A stretch of 64,000 bases of DNA from Paenibacillus profundus. GTDB lineage: Bacteria > Bacillota > Bacilli > Paenibacillales > Paenibacillaceae. The translations under genes were made by a program, and so were the position numbers. The stretch covers positions 1 through 64,000 of the forward strand of contig NZ_JAJNBZ010000022.1 of NCBI RefSeq assembly GCF_021369635.1, in the 5' to 3' direction. Position 1 is the first letter of the stretch. The number at the start of each line of letters is the position of its first letter. Under the pieces are notes generated by a model. The model was not told the DNA's origin. It did no database searches and saw only the letters and a list, made by a program, of their open reading frames with translations. This document shows, one piece after another, positions 53,141 to 64,000 of this stretch.

Positions 53141-54103
53141 TTATAAATTGTGGCATGCCACCCAGTGTTCTTCATCCGCCTCCCGCCATTCCGGCTGTAC
53201 ACTGCGGCAGTGCTCCGTCGCTATCGGGCAACGGAGATGAAAGGCGCAGCCCTGCGGCGGATTTTTGGCACTTGGCACCTCGCCCGTCAGTACAATGCGC
53301 TCCTTCTTCGCCTTCGGATTCGGCACGGGTACGGCCGACATAAGCGCCTTCGTATATGGATGCAGCGGATTGGCATACAGCTTGCGCTTTGGCGCCAGCT
53401 CCACCATCTTGCCGAGATACATGACGCCGACGCGCGTACACAAAAACTTGACGACGGATAAATCATGAGAAATGAACATATAGGTCAGCTTCGACTGCTC
53501 CTGCAAATCCTGCATCAAATTCAGCACCTGTGACTGAATCGATACGTCAAGCGCCGAAACCGGCTCGTCGCAGACGATGAACTTCGGATTCAGCGCCAAA
53601 GCACGGGCGATGCCGACACGCTGACGCTGGCCTCCGGAAAATTCGTGCGGGAAGCGATTCGCTTGAAATGAGGACAGCCCCACTCGTTCCATCAACTCCT
53701 GCACGTGCTGCTTGCGCTCCGACGTCCGCAACGATTGATGCGTCTGAAGCGGTTCCTCCAAGATGCGCTGAACGGTCCAACGCGGATTCAGCGAAGCATA
53801 AGGATCTTGAAAGATCATGCTCATATCGGGACGCAGAAGGCGCAGTTCCTTCGATGAAAGCTCCATAAGGTTGCGCCCTTGGAACCATACTTCACCTTCG
53901 GTCGGTTCAATCAAGCGCAAGACGGAGCGGCCGGTCGTCGATTTGCCGCAGCCCGACTCGCCGACAATGCCGAACGTCTCCCCTTCGTATATATCGAAGT
54001 TCAACCCATCCACCGACTTCACGGAACCGACTTGCTTGTTCAGCAGCCCTTGGCGTATCGGGTAATGCTTTTTCAGATTGCGTACCTGCAGCAACGCGGT
54101 CAT
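53141..54103 (-). CDS. Oligopeptide-type ABC transporter ATPase (OppF/DppF)
   Basis: A 320-residue ATPase: Walker [10 protein letters not shown], signature [15 protein letters not shown], Walker [13 protein letters not shown], and the C-terminal oligopeptide-transporter extension with [10 protein letters not shown] (Fe-S-like Cys pattern). It pairs with the OppD-type protein, whose stop overlaps its ATG at 54103. The longer frame to 54226 overlaps OppD and is not used. Confidence 0.92.
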   Translation of the reverse strand: MTALLQVRNLKKHYPIRQGLLNKQVGSVKSVDGLNFDIYEGETFGIVGESGCGKSTTGRSVLRLIEPTEGEVWFQGRNLMELSSKELRLLRPDMSMIFQDPYASLNPRWTVQRILEEPLQTHQSLRTSERKQHVQELMERVGLSSFQANRFPHEFSGGQRQRVGIARALALNPKFIVCDEPVSALDVSIQSQVLNLMQDLQEQSKLTYMFISHDLSVVKFLCTRVGVMYLGKMVELAPKRKLYANPLHPYTKALMSAVPVPNPKAKKERIVLTGEVPSAKNPPQGCAFHLRCPIATEHCRSVQPEWREADEEHWVACHNL

Positions 54104-55080
54104 CGTGCCACCCCCTTCTCGACGAGCAGACAGCGGCAGCGATGCCCGCCGCCCATATCCGTCAGCCCAGGCTGCACTTGCTCGCACGCTTCCACTCGGT
54201 ATTTGCAGCGTGGCGCGAAACGGCAACCTGGCGGCATATTAAGCGGGCTCGGCACCGTACCGGGTATCGACTCAAGCCGATCCTGCTCTCCGGCAAGCTG
54301 CGGGAGCGATGACAGCAGTCCTTGCGTATATGGATGCTGCGGCGATTCAAACAGCGTGTCCACATCCGCCTCCTCTACGACCTGCCCCGCGTACATAACG
54401 ACCACGCGGTGGCACATCTCCGCGACGACCCCGAGGTCGTGCGTAATGAGCAGGATTGACGTCTTCTCTTCCTCCTGCAGCTGCCGCATTAAATCCAATA
54501 TTTGCGCTTGAATCGTCACGTCAAGCGCCGTCGTCGGCTCGTCTGCAATCAGCACCTCGGGATTGCAGGACATCGCCATCGCAATCATGACCCGCTGTCG
54601 CATTCCGCCCGAGAGCTGATGCGGATATTCCTGCGCCACCGACTCGGGATGCGGAATACCGACCTTGCGCAGCATCTCGACGGCATGCCGCATCGCCTCC
54701 TTGCGCTTCAGCTTCATATGAAGCTGAATGGCCTCTGCCAGCTGATCGCCGATGCGGAATACCGGATTGAGCGAAGTCATAGGTTCCTGAAAGATCATTG
54801 CGATGCGATTGCCGCGAATGGACCTCATTTGCTTCTCTGGGACATCCAGCAGGTCGCTTCCATGGAATTGAATGCGCCCGCTCTTCACCCGTCCAATCTT
54901 CTTCGGTAGAAGCCCCATGATAGACAAAGAGGTTACACTCTTGCCGCAGCCCGATTCGCCGACAACGCCGAGCGTTTCTCCTTGGTGTACGTGAAAGCTT
55001 ACGCCGTCCACCGCCTTGAAGACGCCCCCATTCGTAACAAATTCCGTCTCCAGCTGTTCGACTGCCAGCACCGGCTCCAT
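54100..55080 (-). CDS. Oligopeptide-type ABC transporter ATPase (OppD/DppD)
   Basis: A 326-residue ATPase: Walker [10 protein letters not shown], signature [15 protein letters not shown], Walker [14 protein letters not shown], and a C-terminal Cys segment (CRFAPRCKY). Its start (ATG 55080) overlaps the last bases region of the M20 peptidase gene; GTG 55092 is an alternative. It forms the ATPase pair of the importer with the downstream gene. Confidence 0.92.
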   Translation of the reverse strand: MEPVLAVEQLETEFVTNGGVFKAVDGVSFHVHQGETLGVVGESGCGKSVTSLSIMGLLPKKIGRVKSGRIQFHGSDLLDVPEKQMRSIRGNRIAMIFQEPMTSLNPVFRIGDQLAEAIQLHMKLKRKEAMRHAVEMLRKVGIPHPESVAQEYPHQLSGGMRQRVMIAMAMSCNPEVLIADEPTTALDVTIQAQILDLMRQLQEEEKTSILLITHDLGVVAEMCHRVVVMYAGQVVEEADVDTLFESPQHPYTQGLLSSLPQLAGEQDRLESIPGTVPSPLNMPPGCRFAPRCKYRVEACEQVQPGLTDMGGGHRCRCLLVEKGVAR

Positions 55081-55081
55081 T

Positions 55082-56341
55082 CTATTCACCACCCAAATAG
55101 CTGAGCGCGGTCAACGTGTATACCTTGGCCGCATCCACCACATCCTGCACCGGTGCCTTCTCGTTGAAGCCGTGAATGGTGGACAGCTCTGCAGGACCGT
55201 ATTGCAGCACCGGGATGCCGACGCGGCGGAAATGCCGCGCATCGCTGGAAGCCCATTGCAATACTCCGTATGCTTCTTCCTGCTTCACGTCGCATATATG
55301 CTGCACGAGCTCCTCCACGATTGGATCGGTTGACGGCGTCCAGTTGGCCAACCCTTGGAAGCCTTCCGGGTGAAGCTCCGTCTCAATGCCGATGCCGGCG
55401 AGCAAACGTGTCGCCTCGGCTAGCACTTGGCTAGGTTCAACTCCGAACGGAAGGCGCGTATCGACACTGACCGTGCAGCGGTCAGGCACGACGTTCGTCT
55501 TCGTTCCGCCTTCGATGAGCCCCACATTGACCGACACGCGGTCGATAATAGCGGAGAAGTCCGCATTTTCTTTTTCAGCGATATACTGCTTCGTCACTTC
55601 GATAATATCCTTCACTTCATCCGGCAGATCCACCGGATAGTGATGCAGCTGCTGCAGGGCTTGAACGGCCGCGGCCGCCTTCATGATGGCGTTATCGCCA
55701 AGCAGCGGAGACAAGCTGCCGTGTCCCGGCGTGCCCGGCACCGTGAAGTTGAACCAGCAGCTGCCCTTTTGCCCGATCGTCGGATGCAGCGGATGCGATG
55801 GCTCGGCAATGACTGCTGCCGTACCGTGAATGAGCTCTCGCTCGAATACCCACGGCACGCCGAGATGTCCGCCTGTCTCTTCGTCCGGCACGATAAGCAG
55901 CGACAGTCTGCCTTGCAGCGGAACTTGCAGATCCTTCAGCAGCTTTACGCTGAAAATAAGTCCCGCCAAGCCGCACTTCATATCGCTCGCTCCGCGTCCG
56001 AGCACATATCCGTCCCGCACCTCACCGCAGAACGGGTCGAAATCCCAGCGGGAACGGTCGCCTGCCGGCACGACATCCGTATGACCGCAATAGATAAGAT
56101 GGCGATCTGAAGCAGCTTCATCGCCGATCGTCGCAATCAGATTCAGCATGTTCCCGCCTGCGTCATGCACTTCTGTATCGATGCCAACCTCGGCCAAGTA
56201 GTCGATAATGAATTGGCTAATTTCACGCGAGTCCCCGGGAGGGTTCTCTGTTGGGAATTGAATGAGTCTTGAGCACAATTCCAGCAGTTCATCTCTGCGT
56301 TGTTCCACTTCGTCTATCCAGCGTTGCTTCCATTCGTTCAC
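55082..56341 (-). CDS. M20-family peptidase/deacylase (ArgE/DapE type)
   Basis: A 419-residue M20 metallo-hydrolase. Metal ligands: His in [11 protein letters not shown], Asp in GASDMKCG, Glu-Glu in PDEETGG (catalytic Glu then ligand), Glu in IAEPSH and a C-terminal His in TIHGFNE. The dimerisation domain is about 190-310. The family cleaves N-acyl amino acids or dipeptides. Being within the transporter operon, it likely processes the imported compound. Confidence 0.9.
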   Translation of the reverse strand: MNEWKQRWIDEVEQRRDELLELCSRLIQFPTENPPGDSREISQFIIDYLAEVGIDTEVHDAGGNMLNLIATIGDEAASDRHLIYCGHTDVVPAGDRSRWDFDPFCGEVRDGYVLGRGASDMKCGLAGLIFSVKLLKDLQVPLQGRLSLLIVPDEETGGHLGVPWVFERELIHGTAAVIAEPSHPLHPTIGQKGSCWFNFTVPGTPGHGSLSPLLGDNAIMKAAAAVQALQQLHHYPVDLPDEVKDIIEVTKQYIAEKENADFSAIIDRVSVNVGLIEGGTKTNVVPDRCTVSVDTRLPFGVEPSQVLAEATRLLAGIGIETELHPEGFQGLANWTPSTDPIVEELVQHICDVKQEEAYGVLQWASSDARHFRRVGIPVLQYGPAELSTIHGFNEKAPVQDVVDAAKVYTLTALSYLGGE

Positions 56342-56386
56342 CGAAATCCCCTCCTGTTAGTTCATAACCGTTATGATGGCGATCGC

Positions 56387-58003
56387 TTATTTCGAAATCG
56401 GGTAAAAACGCAAGCACTCATCTGGGAAGAAGATGTAACCTTTCACGTCGTTGTTGAACGCCACGAGGCGGTTATATTCATACATGTACAAGTAAGGCAT
56501 GTCCGTATTAATGAGGCTTTGGATCTCTTCATACATTCCGTTGCGCTTCGTCATGTCCGTTTCGACGGCCGCTTGCTTCAGCAGTTCGTTCACCTTCGTA
56601 TTGTTGTAATGCACATAGTTGGATGAACTCGCGCTGTCGACCAAGAACCCAAGATGATATTCCGGATCATTGACGAAGGAGGTCCATTTCGACATGAATG
56701 CCTGCACATTGCCAGTGCGAAGCTGTTCCAGGAACTGCGCGCGCGCCAGCTTGTTAATGTTCATCGTCACGCCGATCTTTTTCAGCTCTGCTTGAATGAC
56801 CGTCGCAGCGTCCTCCCAATCTTTAAAGCCGGAACCTAGCGTGAAGTCGAACTGGAAGCCGTCCTCATAGCCTGCTTCCTTCAACAGCTGCTTCGCTTTG
56901 TCCAAGTTATATTCATACACATAGCCCTTATCGGAGAAGCCAGGCGTATTGCTGGCCACGATGCTCTTCATCTGCTTGGCTTGTCCATACATGACGTCCT
57001 TCAAGAGCGCATCATGCGGAATTGCATATTCGATCGCTTGACGCACCTTCGGATTGTCAAATGGCTTCATGTTATTGTTCAGACCCATATACAAAATGCG
57101 GTTGCTCGCATCAGAACGTACAGTCAGATCGTTGTTCTGCTTCAGCGTATCGACATCCTTCGGCGGAATCTCCATGGCAAGGTCGATGTCGCCTTTGTTC
57201 AGCAGCATCGTGCGGGACGATGCTTCCTTCATGAACTTCATGACAACTTTGTCCAGCTTGGCACGCTCTTGCCAGTAATTGTCGTTCGCCACGAACACTG
57301 CTTCGGAGGAAGGATCCCATTTTTCAAGCTTGAACGGACCGGAGCCGGCCGTATTGGTCTTTAAGAACTCATTCGCATCGCCTTCAATCGCTTGCGGATC
57401 GATGACCGAGAAGGAGTACATCGCTAAAATTTGCAAAAACATATGATTCGGACGCTCCAGCTTCACTTCCACCGTAGCATCGTCCACCTTGCGGAACGAC
57501 TCGATGGAGGCCTGCTGATACAAAAATCCGCCCGAGTTGGAGTTCTTAATATGATCGAGCGAGAATACGACCGCATCGGCATTCAACGGATTACCGCTAT
57601 GGAACTTCACGTCCTTACGCAGCTTGAACGTATACGTCTTCTGGTCGTCGGATACGTCCCACGACTCGGCCAGCATCGGCTTGATTTCTTCTGTGGCGGC
57701 GATATCTGCGCCGTTTACATTTTTGACGCCATAGGTTACGAGCTGATCATAGGTGGACAGCACCAATGTATCAGAAGTCAGATCGTTCGCTTCCGCCGGA
57801 TCGAGCGTCTGCCCGCCTTCGGAATAGGCGACGGTGAGCGTCTTGCTCCCGGTACCATTTGTAGGCGTATTTGCTTGTTCTCCCGCTGCACCGGTGTTAC
57901 TGTCTCCTCCAGCTTGGTTCGCTTTCGGCGCGCAGCCCGCAAGCAAGGTCAGAATGAGCGTCAATGCAATGGCCATCATCATTGTGTTGCTTCGTTTCAT
58001 CAT
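56387..58003 (-). CDS. Peptide-type ABC transporter substrate-binding lipoprotein
   Basis: A 538-residue family 5 solute-binding protein. The lipobox is LLAGC (Cys about 24), followed by a Gly/Asn/Thr-rich linker. The family signature YTFKLRKDVKFHSGNPLNAD (about residue 120) is clear. It captures the substrate for the permease pair encoded upstream. GGGGGAGG precedes the start. It lies between dppC-type and M20 genes. Confidence 0.93.
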   Translation of the reverse strand: MMKRSNTMMMAIALTLILTLLAGCAPKANQAGGDSNTGAAGEQANTPTNGTGSKTLTVAYSEGGQTLDPAEANDLTSDTLVLSTYDQLVTYGVKNVNGADIAATEEIKPMLAESWDVSDDQKTYTFKLRKDVKFHSGNPLNADAVVFSLDHIKNSNSGGFLYQQASIESFRKVDDATVEVKLERPNHMFLQILAMYSFSVIDPQAIEGDANEFLKTNTAGSGPFKLEKWDPSSEAVFVANDNYWQERAKLDKVVMKFMKEASSRTMLLNKGDIDLAMEIPPKDVDTLKQNNDLTVRSDASNRILYMGLNNNMKPFDNPKVRQAIEYAIPHDALLKDVMYGQAKQMKSIVASNTPGFSDKGYVYEYNLDKAKQLLKEAGYEDGFQFDFTLGSGFKDWEDAATVIQAELKKIGVTMNINKLARAQFLEQLRTGNVQAFMSKWTSFVNDPEYHLGFLVDSASSSNYVHYNNTKVNELLKQAAVETDMTKRNGMYEEIQSLINTDMPYLYMYEYNRLVAFNNDVKGYIFFPDECLRFYPISK

Positions 58004-58041
58004 TGTTTCCTCCCCCTAGATGTTCAAAATAGAATCGTATT

Positions 58042-58962
58042 TTACTTCCGGCTCGTGCGAAGCCGCGGGTCGAGCACGTCGCGCAGCCCGTCGCCGAACA
58101 GGTTGAATCCGAGTATCGTCGTTGCTATAGCAAGCCCTGGGAACGTGACTAGCCACCATTCACCGGTAATAATGTACTCCCGTCCTTCGGATATCATCGC
58201 TCCCCACTCCGCAAGCGGAGGACGAACGCCGAGGCCGAGAAAGCTCAAGCTCGCTGCCGTCAGAATGGAGAACCCCATCCCAAGCGTAATACGGACAAGC
58301 AGTGGAGCTAACGCATTCGGGAAAATATGCCGGACAAGAATGGCACTATCCTTCACCCCGATGGAACGGCTCGCCTCCACGAATTCTCGTTCCTTCAAGT
58401 AGATCGTCTGGCTGTACATGAGACGGGCGAACTCCGGAATTCCGACGATGCCTACCGCCATCATCGCGCTAATGAGGCCAGGGCCCATAGCGGCAGCGAT
58501 AGCCATCGCCAGAATAAGCGAAGGAAACGCCAGGAATATGTCCATTACGCGCATAATAAGATTCCCGATCCAGCCGCCATAATAAGCGGCAATGCCGCCG
58601 AGCGGAACCCCGATGAAGAAGGAAATTCCGACGGCGATAAGCCCGGTCCAGATCGATATGCGCGCTGCATATATGACACGGCTGAAGATGTCCCGACCGA
58701 ACTGATCGGTTCCGAACCAATGCGCTCCGCTTGGCCCCTGCAGCTTCGCCTCCAGTTGGGTCGCATCCGGCGCGTAGGGTGCGACAAGCGGCGCGGCAAC
58801 GGCAAAGAGCGTCCATAGAACGATCAGGAAGAGACCGAGCGCGGCAAGCTTATTGCGGAGGAACAGCTTGCTCCACTGCCGCAGCGCAAACCAAGCTTCC
58901 TGCAGCATGGACGGTTCGCTCGCCGCAGCTACTACAGCGGACGGTGAGGTTGATGCTTTCAT
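58042..58962 (-). CDS. Peptide-type ABC transporter permease (DppC/OppC)
   Basis: A 306-residue permease with six helices, the N-terminal OppC_N segment (LFLRNKLAALGLFLIVL) and the EAA loop near EASRSIGVKDSAILVRHIFP. GTDQFGRDIFSRV is typical of the DppC group. ATG 58962 is 9 bases after AGGAGGT. Confidence 0.93.
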   Translation of the reverse strand: MKASTSPSAVVAAASEPSMLQEAWFALRQWSKLFLRNKLAALGLFLIVLWTLFAVAAPLVAPYAPDATQLEAKLQGPSGAHWFGTDQFGRDIFSRVIYAARISIWTGLIAVGISFFIGVPLGGIAAYYGGWIGNLIMRVMDIFLAFPSLILAMAIAAAMGPGLISAMMAVGIVGIPEFARLMYSQTIYLKEREFVEASRSIGVKDSAILVRHIFPNALAPLLVRITLGMGFSILTAASLSFLGLGVRPPLAEWGAMISEGREYIITGEWWLVTFPGLAIATTILGFNLFGDGLRDVLDPRLRTSRK

Positions 58963-59003
58963 CACAGTTGCACCTCCTAAGATGTCATGATATGAGAGAT
59001 TGA

Positions 59004-60014
59004 TTATTCGTAGCGAATGCGCGGGTCGATTAAGCCATACACCATATCGACAAGCAAATTGATGCAGCTATACACGACAGCGCTTAGTAGTGTAAACGCC
59101 TGAATTGGGGCGTAATCGGTTGCCAAAATGGATTCCGTAACATAGCTTCCGACGCCAGGCCAAGCAAAGATCGTCTCCGTAATGACCGCGCCTCCGAGCA
59201 AATAGCCGATTTGCAGACCGATCATTGTCACCGTCGGTATCGAAGCATTAACCAAAGCATGCTTGTACACCACGGAACGCTCATTCAAGCCTTTTGCTCT
59301 TGCAGTACGGATATAATCCTGACCGATAACCTCCAGCATGCTGGAGCGCATCATGCGCGCGATAATGGCCATCGTGCCGGCGCTAAGGCAAATCGCCGGA
59401 AGAAGAAGATGAGATAATGATTGCTTAAACGCTACCCAATCGGCAGTGAGCAAGCTGTCTACAAGGTATAAGCCGGTAATGTTCGTTGGCGGGAGAATGT
59501 CTCCGCCGATGCGGCCCATTGGAGCAGGCGCAATGCCAAGCTTGGAATAGAAAAATAAAATGAGCAACAGTCCGAGCCAGAATACTGGCATACAAGCGCC
59601 GATGAGCGAAAAAATACGGGAGATATGATCCACTATCGATTCTTTTTTCGTTGCGGCCACGATGCCTACCGGGATGGCAACCAATAACGCGATCAGCAGG
59701 CTGACAAAGCCAAGCTCAATTGTGGCAGGCAGGCGGACAGCGAAATCCTCCAGCACGGTATGGCCTGTATGCCAAGCCACTCCCAGATCCCCTTGCAACA
59801 GCTGCTTCACATAAGCGCCGAACTGTACATACAGCGGATCATTTAGCCCGAGCTGAGTGCGAATGTTCTCCACCACGTGCTGCGGCGCCTGTTCTCCGGC
59901 AATCATCAAGGCAGGATCACCTGGCAACACCCTTGATAATATGAACGTGATGAGCACGATGCCGAGCAAGCTTGGAATGAGGTATAACAGACGTCGAGTA
60001 ATGAATTGTAGCAA
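59004..60014 (-). CDS. Peptide-type ABC transporter permease (DppB/OppB)
   Basis: A 336-residue permease beginning LQFITRRLLYLIPSLLGIVL, with six helices and an EAA loop near RTARAKGLNERSVVYKHAL. The start is TTG 60014, five bases after AAAGGGGGAGGGG; longer frames run into the regulator gene and lack a site. It follows the IclR gene by 74 bases. Confidence 0.9.
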   Translation of the reverse strand: MLQFITRRLLYLIPSLLGIVLITFILSRVLPGDPALMIAGEQAPQHVVENIRTQLGLNDPLYVQFGAYVKQLLQGDLGVAWHTGHTVLEDFAVRLPATIELGFVSLLIALLVAIPVGIVAATKKESIVDHISRIFSLIGACMPVFWLGLLLILFFYSKLGIAPAPMGRIGGDILPPTNITGLYLVDSLLTADWVAFKQSLSHLLLPAICLSAGTMAIIARMMRSSMLEVIGQDYIRTARAKGLNERSVVYKHALVNASIPTVTMIGLQIGYLLGGAVITETIFAWPGVGSYVTESILATDYAPIQAFTLLSAVVYSCINLLVDMVYGLIDPRIRYE

Positions 60015-60088
60015 TGCAACCCCTCCCCCTTTAAAGCAGTGTCTCGTTAGTTTAATAAAGTATGACTGTGTAAAATTGTGAAGCCTGG

Positions 60089-60850
60089 CTACCACATATG
60101 CGAGATAATATTGCAGCTTTGCCGTATTAAAGGAACTTGGTTGAGCAAGATGCGCAAATAGGAATCGCTCCGAGCTTCATCAATCCGGTATCTCGGTCCC
60201 GCAATCGTAATGGAACCCAAAATGCGTCTGTGACTATCCAACATCGGCACGGAAATGCCTACCACGTCTTCCGTATATTCTCCGACAGAAATGCACCAGC
60301 CTTCTTCTTTGATCTGCGCCAATTGAACACGCAAGCTCAGCGGATCGGTAATCGTCCGTGAAGTGACGGACATCAAGCCTTCCTGAATAATTTCTTCCCG
60401 CAGCTCCGCGGATACATACGCCATCATGACCTTCTGGGAAGCTCCGGCATACAGCGGCGAACGATCGCCAACCGGAATCAAATATTGAATATCCTTCGAG
60501 CTAAGGACGATGGATACGCATACGCCCTCTTTCCCTTCCAGCATGTTCAGATAGACCGACTCACCGGTTGAATTCGCTATTTCCTTCAATATAGGCTGAA
60601 AATATTGCTGAATGTTGAGCTGATCGGTGATGACTTTCCCGTATTCCAGCAGCTTCAATCCGAGATGGTATTTCTGTGTTTCTTTGTTCTGAATTAGAAA
60701 GCCGTGCTGTTCAAACGTCGTCATGATGCGATGCACGACCGAGTGATGCATCCCCAGCTTCTTCGCTAAATCACGCACCCCCCATATCGGATGATCCGAT
60801 GTAAAGCAATCGAGCAATTCGAGCGATTTGGCCAGCGTCTTGAGCGACAC
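60089..60850 (-). CDS. IclR-family transcriptional regulator
   Basis: A 253-residue regulator with an N-terminal winged helix (KTLAKSLELLDCF, VRDLAKKLGMHHSVVHRIM) and an IclR effector domain (about 75-250; YAGASQKVMMAY, GISVPMLDSHRRILGSITI). It is first gene of the minus-strand operon and probably senses the transported compound. The start is GTG 60850. Confidence 0.9.
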   Translation of the reverse strand: MSLKTLAKSLELLDCFTSDHPIWGVRDLAKKLGMHHSVVHRIMTTFEQHGFLIQNKETQKYHLGLKLLEYGKVITDQLNIQQYFQPILKEIANSTGESVYLNMLEGKEGVCVSIVLSSKDIQYLIPVGDRSPLYAGASQKVMMAYVSAELREEIIQEGLMSVTSRTITDPLSLRVQLAQIKEEGWCISVGEYTEDVVGISVPMLDSHRRILGSITIAGPRYRIDEARSDSYLRILLNQVPLIRQSCNIISHMW

Positions 60851-60932
60851 ATCCTCACCTCTTCCCCTATTTTCTTGAACAAGGCTTTCGTACCGATTAT
60901 AGATACACTGTTTCTATAAATAATTTTTCATC

Positions 60933-60960
60933 ATTATAAACGATGCCGAAGAAAGATCAA
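60933..60960 (-). promoter_or_regulatory. Sigma-A promoter of the IclR-led operon
   Basis: Minus-strand TTGATC (60955-60960), 16-bp spacer, TATAAT (60933-60938), about 80 bases upstream of the IclR start. The rest of 60851-61235 is AT-rich intergenic DNA; a cre-like TGAAAACGTTTTAA at 61147-61160 is its only other notable site. Confidence 0.6.
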
Positions 60961-61235
60961 CAACTTTTTTTCCTTGTTTTTACCATGTGGACATGTCAAC
61001 TTTTATGTCTCCTGAAAAAGGACATATGTATATTATGGATGTACAAACCTGACATGTAATGTAACGGTGCCTGAATACGAAGCTGTACTATGTACTTCGC
61101 CTTAAATTACATTCATGAGACAAAGATTTCGGTATATAGCTTTAAGTGAAAACGTTTTAATTTGTGCTATACCAGCTTCACTTCATTCTCCGTGCTAAAT
61201 CGTTTGAACTATGTATTCGGAAGGAGTCGTTCCTG

Positions 61236-61424
61236 TTGCGCAACAAAGTGAAATGGTTTCTATGCTTTGCCCTCCTGCTCGGTTCCCTGCAGTCCTTGTT
61301 CGTCCTGCCCGTTGCGGCAAGCACTGAGCAAGATGAAACTGCCGAGTCGGATGTGAGCGCCGCTGCCGCCCCAATGCGGCCATTCTCGTATGCAGACCGT
61401 GTTCTTACGAACCCGGTTGCGTGA
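61236..61424 (+). pseudogene. N-terminal remnant of a secreted protein
   Basis: TTG 61236 follows GGAAGGAG and opens a 62-residue frame with a clear signal peptide (MRNKVKWFLCFALLLGSLQS, then LFVLPVAAS) and a short mature part ending PMRPFSYADRVLTNPVA. The frame stops there and family C sequence follows within 35 bases. A working start with no mature domain suggests a truncated gene, perhaps cut by a deletion or insertion. Confidence 0.55.
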
Positions 61425-61456
61425 TACGAAGACGAATGCGTGCTATGAAGACAATT

Positions 61457-61569
61457 GCCCCATTGGAAAATATATAGCAGAATGTGCGAACTGGACGGCT
61501 AAACGGCATGTGGACTGTACTTTGTCCAGTGGATCTGGCTGTTCAGCGAATACTGCGGATGGAGTGTCA
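61457..61569. repeat. Family C repeat, copy 2
   Basis: It shares ordered blocks with 16422-16540 (GCCCCATTGGAAAATATA, GGCATGTGGACTGTA, CAGTGGATCTGGCTG, CAGCGAATAC). It follows the truncated secreted-protein gene. The rest of 61570-61870 has no recognisable gene. Confidence 0.55.
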
Positions 61570-61872
61570 AACCATTGGATCATTTCCAATGTAGCCTATT
61601 CTAAAGTGGTTTACGCAGCTTTTTCATTGGAAAATTCCAATGGGTAAGACAAGGGGGGATACGGCCAAGCCTTCACCCTGCTTTTTTCTTAGCAGAAAAG
61701 ACTGGGCCGAGCACATACACGGGGCATCCACTTCCGTCGTTGTTGAATCCAAGTCATTCAAGTCTTTTGAATTAAAACTTTACAGTGATGACACAGATGC
61801 AAAGCCGCGTCAGGACTCGCCAGCGGATATTCTCCCTCGGTGTTCCAACTTAGCAGGGTTTCCCGACAGCCT

Positions 61873-61910
61873 GAACAGGGGTCGCTTCCGACCCCTGTTC
61901 ATTATTTTTT
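61873..61910 (+). terminator. Strong terminator at the end of the mgl unit
   Basis: GAACAGGGGTCG - CTTC - CGACCCCTGTTC, then ATTATTTTTT on the plus strand. It directly follows the mglC stop on the minus strand, so it may act in both directions. Confidence 0.85.
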
Positions 61911-62915
61911 GGCCACATATTTGCGCATATCGAATGCGACGGCCGACACAATGATAAGCCCTTTAATAATAAGCTGCCAATACGGATTGACGCCAATGAA
62001 GGTCAGACCATAATTGATCACTCCAAAGATGAGCACGCCCGCCATAATGCCAGGCACAGTACCGATGCCGCCCGACGTTGATACGCCTCCCACGACACAG
62101 GCTGCAATGGCATCGAGCTCATACATATTTCCGTAGTTGTTCGTCGCTCCCCCTGTACGCGCCGCTTCCAGCACCCCTGCCAAGCCGTAAAGCGCACCGG
62201 CAATGGCGTAAATCGCGATCAAGTTGCGGCTGACATTAATGCCGGATACCTTTGCCGCCTGTATGTTGCCGCCGATGGCGTACATGTTCTTGCCGAGCCG
62301 CGTCTTGTTGAATACAAGCCAGACGAGCAGCGCAACCGCAATCGCGATGATGACGATATACGGCACAGAGTACGGCCCGCTTGGTCCGATATAGCCGGTT
62401 CCGAGACGGCTGAAATCCTCGCGCAAGCCGCCGATGGGCTGCGATTGATTCGGCTCCATATCGAAATAGATCGAGTTGAGCCCGTACACCGCTACCATCG
62501 TGCCTAGCGTGGCAATAAACGGCGGCACGCTGAACTTGGACACGATAAAGCCATTCATCAGCCCAACGATAAGTCCTGCCGCTATGGCCAAAATGACTGG
62601 AACCCATAGCGGAAGCTGCTGCAAGTCGGGAAAAAATTTGCGAGGATACTCGGACAATTGCAGCATGGATGCCGACAAGACCGCCGTCAAGCCGACGACA
62701 CGCCCTGCAGATAGGTCGACTCCCCCGGTAATAAGGATAAAAGCCGCACCCAGCGCAATAATCGCACGCGTAGACGACTGCAGAAAAATATCGCGAATCG
62801 TCGTCACGGACAGAAATCTCGGATCCCAAAAAGCAATGCACACAACTAACAGGAGCAGTACGATGTAAATCGCATTTTGTGACATGAACTGCTGTGCATT
62901 TTTGATGCGGGTCAT
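61902..62915 (-). CDS. mglC: Galactose/methylgalactoside-type ABC transporter permease
   Basis: A 337-residue permease of the MglC/RbsC family with about nine to ten helices. GGVDLSAGRVVGLTAVLSA and GGASTS-like VVGGVSTSGGIGTV are family marks, and MAGVLIFGVINYGLTFIGVN near the end is close to MglC. ATG 62915 has GGAGG about 8 bases upstream; the longer frame to 63047 overlaps mglA. It is downstream of mglA by 13 bases. Confidence 0.87.
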   Translation of the reverse strand: MTRIKNAQQFMSQNAIYIVLLLLVVCIAFWDPRFLSVTTIRDIFLQSSTRAIIALGAAFILITGGVDLSAGRVVGLTAVLSASMLQLSEYPRKFFPDLQQLPLWVPVILAIAAGLIVGLMNGFIVSKFSVPPFIATLGTMVAVYGLNSIYFDMEPNQSQPIGGLREDFSRLGTGYIGPSGPYSVPYIVIIAIAVALLVWLVFNKTRLGKNMYAIGGNIQAAKVSGINVSRNLIAIYAIAGALYGLAGVLEAARTGGATNNYGNMYELDAIAACVVGGVSTSGGIGTVPGIMAGVLIFGVINYGLTFIGVNPYWQLIIKGLIIVSAVAFDMRKYVAKK

Positions 62916-62928
62916 AATATGTCCTCCT

Positions 62929-64000
<1,072 letters not shown>

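Noticed and set aside
61640-61954. 104-codon plus-strand frame between family C repeat and mglC
   Set aside because: It runs through the terminator hairpin and into mglC antisense; the composition is not protein-like.

Overview
This window looks like a chromosomal segment of a Paenibacillus-type, spore-forming Firmicute. The evidence is a B. subtilis-like perR/ygzB/ygxA/rrn block, a GatCAB operon, a sigB operon, a YyaC-type spore protease, DUF1128 and YtxH-type genes, AGGAGG-class ribosome binding sites, TTG/GTG starts and mid-range GC. No plasmid, prophage or intact insertion sequence was seen. The left edge holds the tandem promoters and leader of an rRNA operon whose rRNA genes lie outside the window. 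The right edge cuts an mglA-type gene.

Layout. 1-4.3 kb: rrn promoters, ygxA, ygzB, a GH18 protein and perR with a PerR-box-like operator. 4.3-6.9 kb: an ECF sigma operon with two membrane proteins. 7-15.3 kb: GNAT enzyme, gatCAB, M24 peptidase, and a DedA/thioredoxin-like/MBL operon. 15.4-19 kb: cupredoxin, D-2-hydroxyacid dehydrogenase, then a decayed stretch with fragments of a GH2 enzyme and an LplC-type permease, and a gene with an in-frame amber stop. 19-23.4 kb: O-antigen-ligase-like membrane protein, secreted protein, PilZ protein. 24.2-32.5 kb: methyltransferase, hydrolase, a 31-residue holin-like toxin candidate, yyaC, cutC, asparaginase, PAP2, YtxH. 32.5-41.2 kb: a seven-gene general-stress module on the minus strand: REC-PP2C phosphatase, large hybrid kinase, CheR-type methyltransferase, second REC-kinase, RsbV, RsbW, SigB. 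This matches the RsbY/RsbK/RsbM logic known from Bacillus cereus rather than the RsbRST stressosome. 41.3-50.3 kb: stress-type membrane proteins, TcyP with a MarR regulator, an SH3-like secreted protein, a radical SAM/SPASM protein and a GtrB-GtrA-polytopic transferase trio. 51.3-60.9 kb: an IclR-led operon with a peptide-type ABC transporter, M20 peptidase, DUF1177 and AroM. 61.2-64 kb: a truncated secreted protein and an mgl-type sugar ABC transporter.

Regulation. Promoters of the form GTTTCR-N14/15-GGKTAY lie before rsbV, the DUF948 gene, the DUF1328 gene and the SH3-like gene, which suggests a local SigB regulon.

Repeats. Three dispersed families are visible. Family A is about 30-190 bp with TTCAAAAAGG-type inverted ends, six copies. 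Family B is about 470-770 bp, two copies, with a pyrimidine-rich arm complementary to a distal purine arm; in one copy that arm is amplified into five 70-bp units alternating in two types. Family C is about 115 bp, two copies. Family B, which no coding feature explains, is the most unusual item here.
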